From NCBI GenBank assembly GCA_945957335.1, contig CAMFLJ010000199.1, positions 1-7,037 of the forward strand: 7,037 nucleotides of DNA, read 5' to 3'. Positions within the stretch are counted from its first letter, which is position 1; each line of letters opens with the position of its first letter. The DNA is from an uncultured Actinomycetes bacterium (GTDB lineage: Bacteria; Actinomycetota; Acidimicrobiia; Acidimicrobiales; Acidimicrobilacustridaceae). A program made the translations under genes and the position numbers. Below the pieces are notes generated by a model, which made no database searches, had not been told where the DNA came from, and worked only from the letters and a program-made list of their open reading frames with translations. This document shows, piece after piece, positions 1 to 6,264 of the stretch.

Positions 1-1
1 G

Positions 2-1006
2 TACCTGGCCACCTGGCTGCTCCAGGTGATGCCGCTGTTCTTCTTCGTCGGCGGTTGGGCCCACACGGTCGCGCTGGCCCGCTTCCAGGCCGACGGTCGC
101 GGCTCGGTGTGGCGCTTCAGCGTGCGGCGGCTCGTGTCGCTCGGCCGGCCGGCCCTCGCCCTGGCGGTGGCGTGGTGGGTCGTGGGGGCGTTGGTGGCCG
201 CGGCCCTCGACGTCGAGTGGACGCGCCGGGCCGTGATCCTGATCCTGTCGCCGCTGTGGTTCCTCGTGATCTACGCCATCCTCGTGGCGCTCCTGCCGCT
301 CGCCACCTGGCTGCACCGCCGCTTCGACGTGCTCGTGCTCGTGTGGGGTGCCGGCCTGGCCGCCCTGATCGACGTGGGGCGCTTCCGCTACGGCTGGGAC
401 GCGCTGGGCTGGCTGAACATGGTCGTGGTGTGGGGGCTGTGCCACCAGCTCGGCTTCTTCTACGACCGGCTGGCCCGGGCGTCTCGACAGGTCGGGTGGT
501 CGATGCTGTTCGGCGGCCTGTTCACGCTCTCCGCGCTCGTCTTCTCGGGCCTGTACCCGGGCTCGATGGTCGGGGTGCCCGGCGACCGCCTCTCGAACAT
601 GGCCCCGCCGACCGTGTGCATCGCCGCCCTGCTCGTCCTGCAGGTGGGCGCGGCCATGCTCGTGCGGCCGTGGGTGACCGAGCGCCTGCGCACCCGGCAT
701 CGCTGGCAGTGGGCCAACGAGGGAATGAGCCGCGTGTCGCTGCCGCTCTACCTCTTCCACTCCACCGGCCTGGCCGTGTGGGTGGCGGTGATCTACAACG
801 CGGTCGGGTACAACCGGGCGTTCGGGATGGTGCCCGACGTCGACATCGACGCCGTCTGGTGGCTGTCGCGCCCGCTCGCGGTGATCGGCCCGCTGGCGTG
901 CACCGCGCCGATGATCTGGGTGTACCTGCGGTTCCACCGGACGGGCCGACCGCTGCCGGTGCCCGACGACGGGGTCACGAGCGACCGACGAGACGTCGAC
1001 GGCTGA
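2..1006 (+). CDS. Acyltransferase-3 family integral membrane protein (5' end cut off by window)
   Basis: This is the C-terminal 334 residues of a membrane acyltransferase. The frame is open from base 2, and the GTG at 26 and ATG at 29 are internal, because the preceding codons (YLATWLLQ) read smoothly into the family-typical VMPLFFFVGGWAH segment. Hydrophobic helices recur along the whole length, separated by short Arg-rich loops, and the last helices carry the LPLYLFHSTGL type of motif seen near the end of this family. Members usually have about 350-420 residues and ten helices, and transfer acyl groups to sugars, polysaccharides or lipids at the membrane. The catalytic N-terminal histidine region would lie left of the window, so activity cannot be judged. 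The tail after the last helix is short and charged (RFHRTGRPLPVPDDG). The substrate is unknown; the surface-protein gene 101 bases downstream is the only nearby clue. Confidence 0.88.
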   Translation, partial: YLATWLLQVMPLFFFVGGWAHTVALARFQADGRGSVWRFSVRRLVSLGRPALALAVAWWVVGALVAAALDVEWTRRAVILILSPLWFLVIYAILVALLPLATWLHRRFDVLVLVWGAGLAALIDVGRFRYGWDALGWLNMVVVWGLCHQLGFFYDRLARASRQVGWSMLFGGLFTLSALVFSGLYPGSMVGVPGDRLSNMAPPTVCIAALLVLQVGAAMLVRPWVTERLRTRHRWQWANEGMSRVSLPLYLFHSTGLAVWVAVIYNAVGYNRAFGMVPDVDIDAVWWLSRPLAVIGPLACTAPMIWVYLRFHRTGRPLPVPDDGVTSDRRDVDG

Positions 1007-1016
1007 CGGGCCCGGG

Positions 1017-1033
1017 TGGGAGGCGCGCTCCCA
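1017..1033 (+). terminator. Small hairpin just after the acyltransferase stop, possible terminator
   Basis: TGGGAG (1017-1022) and CTCCCA (1028-1033) form a perfect 6-bp stem with a 5-base GCGCG loop, starting 10 bases after the TGA of the acyltransferase gene. No T-run follows, so this is not a classical intrinsic terminator, although high-GC actinobacteria often lack the U-tract. A chance hairpin is possible. Confidence 0.3.
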
Positions 1034-1095
1034 ACACATCCTGTGATGCACCGGTGACCTGTGCTTCACTGAAGGGCGGCGGCGGGACACTGCAC

Positions 1096-1110
1096 GGAGG
1101 CTGGACGATG
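1096..1110 (+). promoter_or_regulatory. Shine-Dalgarno and ATG that fix the start of the surface-protein gene
   Basis: GGAGG at 1096-1100 is followed by a 7-base spacer and ATG at 1108-1110, which is ideal spacing. This ATG is in frame 1 (positions 1 mod 3), whereas the signal peptide and the rest of the protein are in the frame starting at positions divisible by 3. That second frame has no ATG, GTG or TTG between its upstream stop (TGA 1044-1046) and the signal peptide. The ribosome-binding site therefore points to a frameshift rather than to a different start. Confidence 0.75.
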
Positions 1111-2489
1111 CAGAGAGCTCGACGAGCACGTTTCAGATCCGCCGAGCGGCGCCGGCGGCCCTGCTGGGACTGGCGCTTCTCGGCGTAGGCGGTACCGCAC
1201 TGGCAGCAGGTGGGCCGAGCCCGGCAGGGCCGGCGCGCGTCGAGGTCGTCCTCGTCGCCGACGGCGGCAGCTCGCCCACTGCGACGCCCTCGACCTCCGT
1301 GGTCACCATCGATCGCCCGACCGGTCGCCAGATGGCCACGGCGACTCCCGCGGTCGTCGTCGCGTCGTCTGCGGACGGCGCCACCGAGACCGTGCAGCTG
1401 TCGGTGGCCGCCGGGCCCTTCACCGCAGCGGTCGCACCGGGAGCCGAGCTGGTGGTGCTGTCCCCTTCGGCCGGCGCGTCCACCGGCACGCTCCCGCGGC
1501 TCACCGTGGTCAACGCGCTCGGCGATGGTGCGGGGTGGGCCAGCCGCGGCCGGGTGAGCGACTTCCACGGCCTCTCGGGTGACGGGTGCCCCGCGGCCGA
1601 CTGCATCGACGGCGGGCAGCTGGGCTGGTCGCCCGCCGCCGCCGTCGTGTCGGGCGGAGGCGCCCAGGTGCAGACCGGTCCGCCGGTGGCTCCGGGCTCG
1701 TCGGTGCTCGGTGGGGTCGGCGCCACGTTGTGCTCGGTGCCCCAGGGCGGAGGCGGAGGCACCTTCACGTGCGACGCCTCGTTGGTCCTCGCCGTACCGC
1801 CCTCCGCCGCGCCCGGCGACTACACCGCGGTGCTGTCGCTGGCGACCGCCGACGGGGCGGTGGCCACGGGTGCCGACGTCGTGCTCACCGCCCGGGTCGG
1901 CACCGCGGCCCTGCCCGTCGTTCCCCAGGGCGGGGCCATCGACTTCTTCGGCGGCGGGTTCGGTCCGGGCACCACCGTGACGATCACGCTGCACTCCACA
2001 CCGGTCGTGCTCGCGACCACCACCGCCGACGCCTCCGGGCGATTCGCGGTGTCGGTCACCATCCCGGCGGACACGCCGACGGGCCTGCACCGCCTCGTCG
2101 CCACCGGCATCGGCCCCGACGGGCTCCCCCACGCGGTGGCCATGACCATCGAGGTCGTCCCGATCGGCACCGCCGTGCCGCCACCGGGCCCGCCGGTCAC
2201 GGCACCACCGACCACGGTCACGCCCGAGGTGCTCGGCACCCAGGAGCTGCCGGCCGCGGCGAGGGGCTCGGTCACCCCGGTGGCCGACGGGTCGCCCGCA
2301 CCCACCGGATCGACCACGACGACACCGAGGTCCGTCGGGCCCGATGAGCGGGCAGAGGGCCCTGGCGCCGGCGGCAGCGGCGGGTCGAGCGGCCCCGGGT
2401 CCACCGCCTGGTGGCTCGTCGTGGCGGCGGTGGTCGCCGGCGGCGTCGCCGTGATCGCTGTGCTCCGACGTCGACGGACGGCTGCCTGA
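1108..2489 (+). CDS. Secreted, C-terminally membrane-anchored surface protein with Ig-like domain; frameshift in signal peptide
   Basis: From ATG 1108 the frame gives MQRARRARF and then runs into TAG at 1186. Shifting by -1 at the TTTC of 1131-1134 gives a continuous product of about 460 residues beginning MQRARRARFQIRRAAPAA, followed by the hydrophobic LLGLALLGVGGTALA-AG, a textbook signal peptide with an AxA cleavage site. Residues ~90-250 (LTVVNALGDGAGW, VSDFHGL, four cysteines, AAPGDYTAVLSLAT) resemble the WxL-like or adhesin-type surface domains of Gram-positives. Residues ~265-350 form an Ig-like beta domain (GGGFGPGTTVTITLHS, ADTPTGLHRLVATG) common in actinobacterial wall proteins. A Pro/Thr/Ser/Gly-rich stalk follows, then a helix (WWLVVAAVVAGGVAVIAVL) and RRRRTAA, a stop-transfer tail. 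There is no LPXTG motif, so anchoring is by the helix. The role (surface display or adhesion) is inferred. Without the shift, only a protein lacking a signal peptide, from GTG 1299, could be made. Confidence 0.72.
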
Positions 2490-2571
2490 TCTCCCATCCG
2501 GAGGTGAGGCCACATCGCCGGCACGACCCTGCAGCTTGCGGCATGCTGTCGCCGGGGAAAGGGGGGCTGAC

Positions 2572-3189
2572 ATGGCTCTGGAGGTCGTGGGGGTCGGTTT
2601 CGGGCGCACCGGGACGAACTCGCTGAAGCTGGCACTCGAGCTGCTGCTCGAGGGTCGGTGCCACCACATGCACGAGGTGTTCGAGCGGCCCGAGGTGATC
2701 CCGCTGTGGACCGACGCGGCCGACGGCCGCGCCGACTGGGCCGCCGTGTTCGACGGCGACGTGGCCACGGTCGACTGGCCCGGCGCCGCGTTCTGGAAGG
2801 AGCTGGTCGAGGCCTACCCCGACGCCAAGGTGCTCCTGTCGAAGCGCGAGACGCCCGAGCAGTGGTGGAGCAGCGCGAGCGGCACGATCTTCATGACGCC
2901 GGACTCGCCGAACATGCCGCCGGAGATGCAGGCGTGGCTCGCCACCGCCATGGGCCTCATCGCCCGACACGGTGTCGACCCGACCGACCCGGAGGTGTCG
3001 ATGGCCGCCTACGAGCGCCACCTCGACGAGGTGCGCTCGGCGGTGCCGGCCGACCGGCTGATCGAGTGGACCACCGGCGACGGCTGGGGCCCGTTGTGCG
3101 AGGGCCTCGACCTGCCGGTGCCCGACGAGCCGTTCCCGCACGTGAACACGTCGGCCGAGTTCCGCGAGCGGCTCGGGCTCGACGCCTGA
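2572..3189 (+). CDS. Sulfotransferase family protein (small bacterial Sulfotransfer_4-like)
   Basis: This 205-residue cytoplasmic protein belongs to the small P-loop-like sulfotransferase family. Residues 7-17 (GVGFGRTGTNS) form the 5'-phosphosulfate-binding loop right at the N-terminus. KRETPEQWWSS (91-101) occupies the place of the R-P-E-x-W-x-x-S segment that contacts the 3'-phosphate of PAPS, with Arg92 and Ser100 as candidates. The C-terminal GWGPLCEGLDLPVPDEPFP followed by HVN is typical of the family. Length matches usual members (about 200-215). ATG 2572 is preferred over the in-frame TTG at 2536 because AAAGGGGGG (2558-2566) sits 5 bases upstream and because the binding loop normally begins within 10 residues of the start. 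Many family members have no proven sulfotransferase activity, so the acceptor is unknown. The CysQ gene 46 bases downstream fits PAPS use, since it removes the PAP by-product. Confidence 0.87.
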   Translation: MALEVVGVGFGRTGTNSLKLALELLLEGRCHHMHEVFERPEVIPLWTDAADGRADWAAVFDGDVATVDWPGAAFWKELVEAYPDAKVLLSKRETPEQWWSSASGTIFMTPDSPNMPPEMQAWLATAMGLIARHGVDPTDPEVSMAAYERHLDEVRSAVPADRLIEWTTGDGWGPLCEGLDLPVPDEPFPHVNTSAEFRERLGLDA

Positions 3190-3223
3190 CCTCCGCCCCG
3201 TCGGGCGCGGTTGGCGTACGTCG

Positions 3224-3236
3224 TAAGGTACGGCGA
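3224..3236 (+). promoter_or_regulatory. Likely leaderless promoter: -10 hexamer before cysQ
   Basis: TAAGGT (3224-3229) matches the actinobacterial -10 pattern TANNNT and ends 6 bases before the ATG at 3236, so transcription would start at or next to the A of the start codon. AAGG inside the hexamer could instead be read as a weak Shine-Dalgarno with 7-base spacing. CGTAC (3215-3219) and GTACG (3228-3232) form a 5-bp inverted repeat around the hexamer that might bind a regulator. No clear -35 is seen. Confidence 0.5.
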
Positions 3237-4009
3237 TGACCGACACCTCCTCGACCCACGGCGGCACCGATCACGAGATCGCGCGGGTGCTCGCCGTCGA
3301 CGCGGGCCGCCTCCTGCTCGACCTCCGCGTCGCCATGGCCAAGGAGGGCGCCACCGAGCGCGAGATCAAGGACGCCGGCGACCGCCAGTCGCACCTGTTC
3401 CTGATGGAGGCCCTCGGTCGGCTCCGCCCCGACGACGCCGTGCTCTCCGAGGAGGGCAAGGACGACCTCGATCGCCTCTCGTCGTCGCGGGTGTGGATCG
3501 TCGACCCGCTCGACGGCACCCGCGAGTACGGCGAGGGCCGCCACGACTGGGCGGTGCACGTGGCCCTGGCCGTCGACGGTGCCCCGGCGATCGGCGCAGT
3601 GGCGCTGCCCGGCGTCGACACCGTGTTCGACACCGGCAACCCGCCCGCCATCCCGCCGCGGCCCGAGGGCCAGCCGGTGCGCCTGGCGGTGAGCCGCAGC
3701 CGTCCCCCGGCGCTCTCGATGGCCGTGGCCGACGCCATCGGCGGCGAGCTCGTGCCCATGGGCTCGGCCGGCTACAAGGCCATGGCCGTGCTCCTCGGCG
3801 AGGTCGACGCCTACGTGCACGGCGGCGGCCAGTACGAGTGGGACAACTGCGCGCCGGCCGCCGTGGCCATCGCAGCCGGGTTGCACGCCTGCCGCCTCGA
3901 CGGCTCGCCGCTCACCTACAACCACGAGGATCCCTACCTCCCCGACCTCGTGATCGCCCGGCCCGAGCTCGCCGACACCGTGCTCGAGATCGTCGCCCGC
4001 AACCTGTAG
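3236..4009 (+). CDS. cysQ: 3'(2'),5'-bisphosphate nucleotidase CysQ, actinobacterial type
   Basis: This 257-residue cytosolic enzyme belongs to the inositol monophosphatase superfamily of Mg-dependent, Li-sensitive phosphatases. Metal-site motifs are present in order: Asp49 in AGDR, SEE at 71-73, the signature VWIVDPLDGT at 86-95 (Asp90, Asp93), and EWDNCAP at 201-207 (Asp203). The run DAVLSEEGKDDLDRL, the HDWAVHVAL stretch and the ending LDGSPLTYNHEDPYLPDL agree with what I remember of actinobacterial CysQ (as in Mycobacterium), which removes the 3'-phosphate from PAP and can also act on inositol phosphates. PAP accumulates when PAPS is consumed by sulfotransferases or PAPS reductase, so the adjacent sulfotransferase gene is a sensible partner. 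ATG 3236 is the natural start, with a -10-like hexamer just upstream. All key residues are intact. Inositol monophosphatase is the main alternative reading, but the motif spacing favours CysQ. Confidence 0.9.
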   Translation: MTDTSSTHGGTDHEIARVLAVDAGRLLLDLRVAMAKEGATEREIKDAGDRQSHLFLMEALGRLRPDDAVLSEEGKDDLDRLSSSRVWIVDPLDGTREYGEGRHDWAVHVALAVDGAPAIGAVALPGVDTVFDTGNPPAIPPRPEGQPVRLAVSRSRPPALSMAVADAIGGELVPMGSAGYKAMAVLLGEVDAYVHGGGQYEWDNCAPAAVAIAAGLHACRLDGSPLTYNHEDPYLPDLVIARPELADTVLEIVARNL

Positions 4010-4025
4010 CCGACTCACCATCCGG

Positions 4026-4065
4026 CCCCGGTCGGGAGACGCACGACCACCGGCCCCGACCGGGG
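4026..4065 (+). repeat. 11-bp inverted repeat between cysQ and kinase gene, possible terminator
   Basis: CCCCGGTCGGG (4026-4036) and CCCGACCGGGG (4055-4065) are perfect inverted copies separated by 18 bases, starting 17 bases after the cysQ stop. A second, overlapping hairpin (CGGGG-AAG-CCCCG, 4061-4073) shares the right arm, so two alternative folds are possible. There is no T-run. The position, after cysQ and before the kinase promoter, fits transcription termination; an operator is the alternative. Confidence 0.45.
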
Positions 4066-4084
4066 AAGCCCCGACGGGCGCTCG

Positions 4085-4098
4085 TACACTGCGCCCGA
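4085..4098 (+). promoter_or_regulatory. Likely leaderless promoter: -10 hexamer before ABC1 kinase gene
   Basis: TACACT (4085-4090) is a good TANNNT -10 element ending 7 bases before ATG 4098. The intervening GCGCCCG contains no Shine-Dalgarno, so translation from a leaderless mRNA is the simplest reading. No -35 is obvious in the GC-rich inverted repeat upstream. Confidence 0.6.
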
Positions 4099-5729
4099 TG
4101 GCCGCTTCCCCCGCCCCCACGGCCGCCGTGCCCCCCTCAGACGCCGTCGACGGCCCCGCCGACCTGGCCATCGGGTCGTTCTCGCAGAACGCCCCGTGGA
4201 TCGTCGAGCCCGACGCCATGCCGTGGCGGGAGGCCGTCGACGAGATCCGGTGGCTCACCCGCCACGACCTGCCGGAGCTGATCCGCCCCCGCCGCCTGCC
4301 CCAGGGCGGCCGGGCCTTCACGGTCGTGCGCCGCCTGGGCACCGCCGTGGCCCTGTGGGCGTGGAAGGGCCGGGGCCGCGACCGCTCGGTCAGCCGGGCC
4401 GACCTCTCCCGCCGCCTGCGCATCGCCGCCGAGCACCTCGGGCCGACCTACATCAAGCTCGGGCAGATCATCTCGTCGGGTGAGGGGCTCTTCCCCGAGG
4501 AGCTGGTCGAGGAGTTCAAGAAGTGCCGCGACCAGGTGCCCGCCGAGCCCTTCAGCGAGGTGCGCGCCACCGTCGAGAGCGAGCTCGGCCGATCGCTCGA
4601 GGACGTGTTCGCCTCCTTCGACCGCAGGCCCCTCGCCGCGGCCTCCATCGCCCAGGTCCACGCCGCCACCCTGCACACCGGTGAGCGCGTGGTCGTGAAG
4701 GTGCAGCGCACCACCGTGGCCGAGCTGGTCCACAAGGACCTCGGCGTCATGGCGTGGCTGGCCCCGTTCCTGGTCGGTCGCCTGCCGTTCGCAGCCCTGG
4801 CCAACCCGCCGGCCCTCGTCGAGCTGTTCGCCGAGACCATCACCGAGGAGCTCGACTTCCGCCTCGAGGCCCAGAACATGCTCGACGTGGCCAGGAGCTT
4901 CGTGGAGCTCGGCCAGCGCGGCTACATCATCCCGAGGCCACACCCCACCCTGGTCACCCGCCGGGTGCTGGTGATGGAGCGCCTCGACGGCTTCAACTTC
5001 GACGACGTCTCGTCGATGAAGGACGCCGGCGTGGACACCCACGAGGTCGTGCGCACTGGCATGATCGGCTTCATGGAGGGCGCGCTCATCGAGGGCGTCT
5101 TCCACGGCGACCTGCACGGCGGCAACCTCTTCGTGATGCCCGACGGCAAGGTGGCGCTGCTCGACTTCGGCATCACCGGCCGCATGGACGAGGTGAAGCG
5201 CCGGGCCTTCCTGCGCCTCATGCTCGGCGCCATCACCAACGACGTGCGCGTGCAGCTCGCCGCCCTGCGCGACCTCGGCGCGCTGCCGATGGACACCGAC
5301 CTCGAGGCCGTCATCGTCGACCTCGGGCTGGAGGGGCCGGCCATCGACCCCACCCAGCTCACGCCCGAGGAGATGATCCACGAGATCCAGCGCATCGTGA
5401 AGCTGCTGCTCGGCTACGGCGCCCGCATGCCGAAGGAGCTCATGCTCTACGTGAAGAACATGGTCTTCCTCGACGGTGCCATCGCCCGGCTGGCCCCCGA
5501 CCTCGACCTGTTCGCCGAGATCACGAACATCACGATGTACTTCGCCCAGACCCACGGCGAGCGCCTCTTCGCCGACGTCGGCATCGACCCGGCCACCTTC
5601 GAGATCGACCTCGAGGGCGTGAAGAACAGCATCGGTGTCGACCCCTCGACCGAGCGGCTCACCTACCGCGAGCTGCAGGAGCGACGGGAGCTCATCCGCA
5701 GCCGGTTCGAGAAGCGCGGCGTCATCTGA
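4098..5729 (+). CDS. ABC1/UbiB-family atypical protein kinase (AarF/ADCK type)
   Basis: This 543-residue protein has every hallmark of the ABC1 (UbiB/ADCK/COQ8) family. The KxGQ motif is at 120-123 (YIKLGQ), and the Ala-rich nucleotide loop that replaces the kinase Gly-rich loop is at 180-190 (AAASIAQVHAA). The ATP-contacting Lys is 201 (VVVKVQR), the ExD motif is at 251-253 (ELDF), the catalytic HGDLHGGN is at 336-343 and the metal-binding DFG is at 356-358. The first ~105 residues are a family-variable extension. UbiB itself ends in membrane helices; here the C-terminus (RELQERRELIRSRFEKRGVI) is charged and I see no clear transmembrane segment. Relatives support quinone or other lipid metabolism and bind ATP. 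No quinone biosynthesis gene is visible here, so the target is unknown and I give no ubiB symbol. ATG 4098 is supported by the adjacent -10 hexamer. Confidence 0.93.
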   Translation: MAASPAPTAAVPPSDAVDGPADLAIGSFSQNAPWIVEPDAMPWREAVDEIRWLTRHDLPELIRPRRLPQGGRAFTVVRRLGTAVALWAWKGRGRDRSVSRADLSRRLRIAAEHLGPTYIKLGQIISSGEGLFPEELVEEFKKCRDQVPAEPFSEVRATVESELGRSLEDVFASFDRRPLAAASIAQVHAATLHTGERVVVKVQRTTVAELVHKDLGVMAWLAPFLVGRLPFAALANPPALVELFAETITEELDFRLEAQNMLDVARSFVELGQRGYIIPRPHPTLVTRRVLVMERLDGFNFDDVSSMKDAGVDTHEVVRTGMIGFMEGALIEGVFHGDLHGGNLFVMPDGKVALLDFGITGRMDEVKRRAFLRLMLGAITNDVRVQLAALRDLGALPMDTDLEAVIVDLGLEGPAIDPTQLTPEEMIHEIQRIVKLLLGYGARMPKELMLYVKNMVFLDGAIARLAPDLDLFAEITNITMYFAQTHGERLFADVGIDPATFEIDLEGVKNSIGVDPSTERLTYRELQERRELIRSRFEKRGVI

Positions 5730-5737
5730 CGATCGGA

Positions 5738-5748
5738 CCCCGGCGGGG
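5738..5748. terminator. Short GC hairpin in the 46-bp gap between convergent genes
   Basis: CCCC-GGC-GGGG (5738-5748) lies nine bases after the kinase stop, in the gap between tail-to-tail genes. The stem is only 4 bp with a 3-base loop and no T-run on either strand. It could be part of a bidirectional terminator, but the evidence is weak. Confidence 0.2.
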
Positions 5749-5775
5749 ACGACCCGTTGGCGCCGGCGGCCGCGA

Positions 5776-6231
5776 TCAGGCGGCGGTGGCGGCGAGGCGG
5801 GCGTAGAAGGCGGCGTTGAAGCCGTCGAGCCCGGTGAGGCGCTGGTTCTCGAGCTGGACCACCTCGCCCGTGTCGAGCAGCTCGACGGTGACGCCGTCGC
5901 AGTTCCCGATGCCGGTCGGCGTGATGCGCACGGAGGCCCGGTTCCACACGACCGGGGCGCCCTTGACCTTGATCCCGAAGCCCTTCGGCTTCGCGTCGAA
6001 GAGGTAGATCGACGTGGCCGTGAGGGCCACAGCGACCCGGGGCGGCAGCCCACCGGCGGCCTGCGCGGCCTGGCGGCCCTTCAACATGGAGGCCAGCGGC
6101 GAGGCGAAGTAGAGGGCGTCGGTGCCGGTCTGGCCGACCCGGCTGAGCATGGCGACGGCCTCGACCGGCTCGGGCACCTCCCTCTGGAGGGCATCGGTGC
6201 AGCTGCGGGCGAACTTCTCGGTGCTCGTCAT
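5776..6231 (-). CDS. Hypothetical 151-residue protein with PH-like C-terminal half
   Basis: I chose the ATG at 6231 (MTSTEKFARS) over the upstream in-frame GTG at 6300. The extra 23 residues (Arg/Pro/Gly-rich) look like untranslated sequence, and the upstream stretch holds an inverted repeat. A GAGG lies only two bases from this ATG, so the ribosome-binding site is poor. The N-terminal ~60 residues are polar with an Ala/Gln-rich stretch (GRQAAQAAGGLP). Residues ~65-145 (RVAVALTATSIYLFDAKPKGFG, split by turns, then VVWNRASVRIT, GVTVELLDTGEVVQLENQ, GFNAAFYARL) form a series of beta strands ending in a helix, the layout of bacterial PH-like or GRAM-like domains. No signal peptide or membrane helix is seen, so it is probably cytoplasmic or peripheral. 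It runs convergent to the kinase gene and in the same direction as the 121-residue gene upstream. Function unknown. Confidence 0.75.
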   Translation of the reverse strand: MTSTEKFARSCTDALQREVPEPVEAVAMLSRVGQTGTDALYFASPLASMLKGRQAAQAAGGLPPRVAVALTATSIYLFDAKPKGFGIKVKGAPVVWNRASVRITPTGIGNCDGVTVELLDTGEVVQLENQRLTGLDGFNAAFYARLAATAA

Positions 6232-6264
6232 GGCCTCAGGAGACCACGGGCCACCCGCCCTCGG

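Noticed and set aside
1065..1070. TTCACT as a -10 box for the surface-protein gene
   Set aside because: It lacks the conserved TA of TANNNT and no good -35 lies 17 bases upstream; too weak to annotate.
1101..1103. CTG as an in-frame start for the surface protein, avoiding the frameshift
   Set aside because: The GGAGG directly abuts this CTG with no spacer, CTG starts are rare, and the resulting leader (LDDAESSTSTFQIRR) is acidic and polar rather than the basic n-region expected for a signal peptide.
55..1188. Plus-strand frame of 377 codons overlapping the acyltransferase gene
   Set aside because: It is an Arg/Pro/Gly-rich out-of-frame reading of the acyltransferase gene; only its last 26 codons (from ATG 1108) matter, as the start of the surface-protein gene.
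2245..2262. Possible sortase motif (ELPAAARG) in the surface protein
   Set aside because: It lacks the LPXTG pattern and lies before the stalk rather than directly before the membrane helix.
975..2768. Long minus-strand open frame of 597 codons opposite the surface-protein gene
   Set aside because: Composition is Arg/Gly/Ala/Asp-rich low complexity with no domain signature, as expected for the antisense of GC-rich coding DNA; the plus strand has a signal peptide, domains and an anchor.
2957..4423. Minus-strand frame of 488 codons opposite cysQ
   Set aside because: It overlaps three well-supported plus-strand genes and shows only Arg/His/Gly-rich filler with no recognisable motif.
4137..6053. 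Minus-strand frame of 638 codons opposite the ABC1 kinase gene
   Set aside because: It mirrors the kinase in a complementary frame and has the HLVHAV/EVEL-type periodicity of antisense translation; the kinase motifs on the plus strand are decisive.
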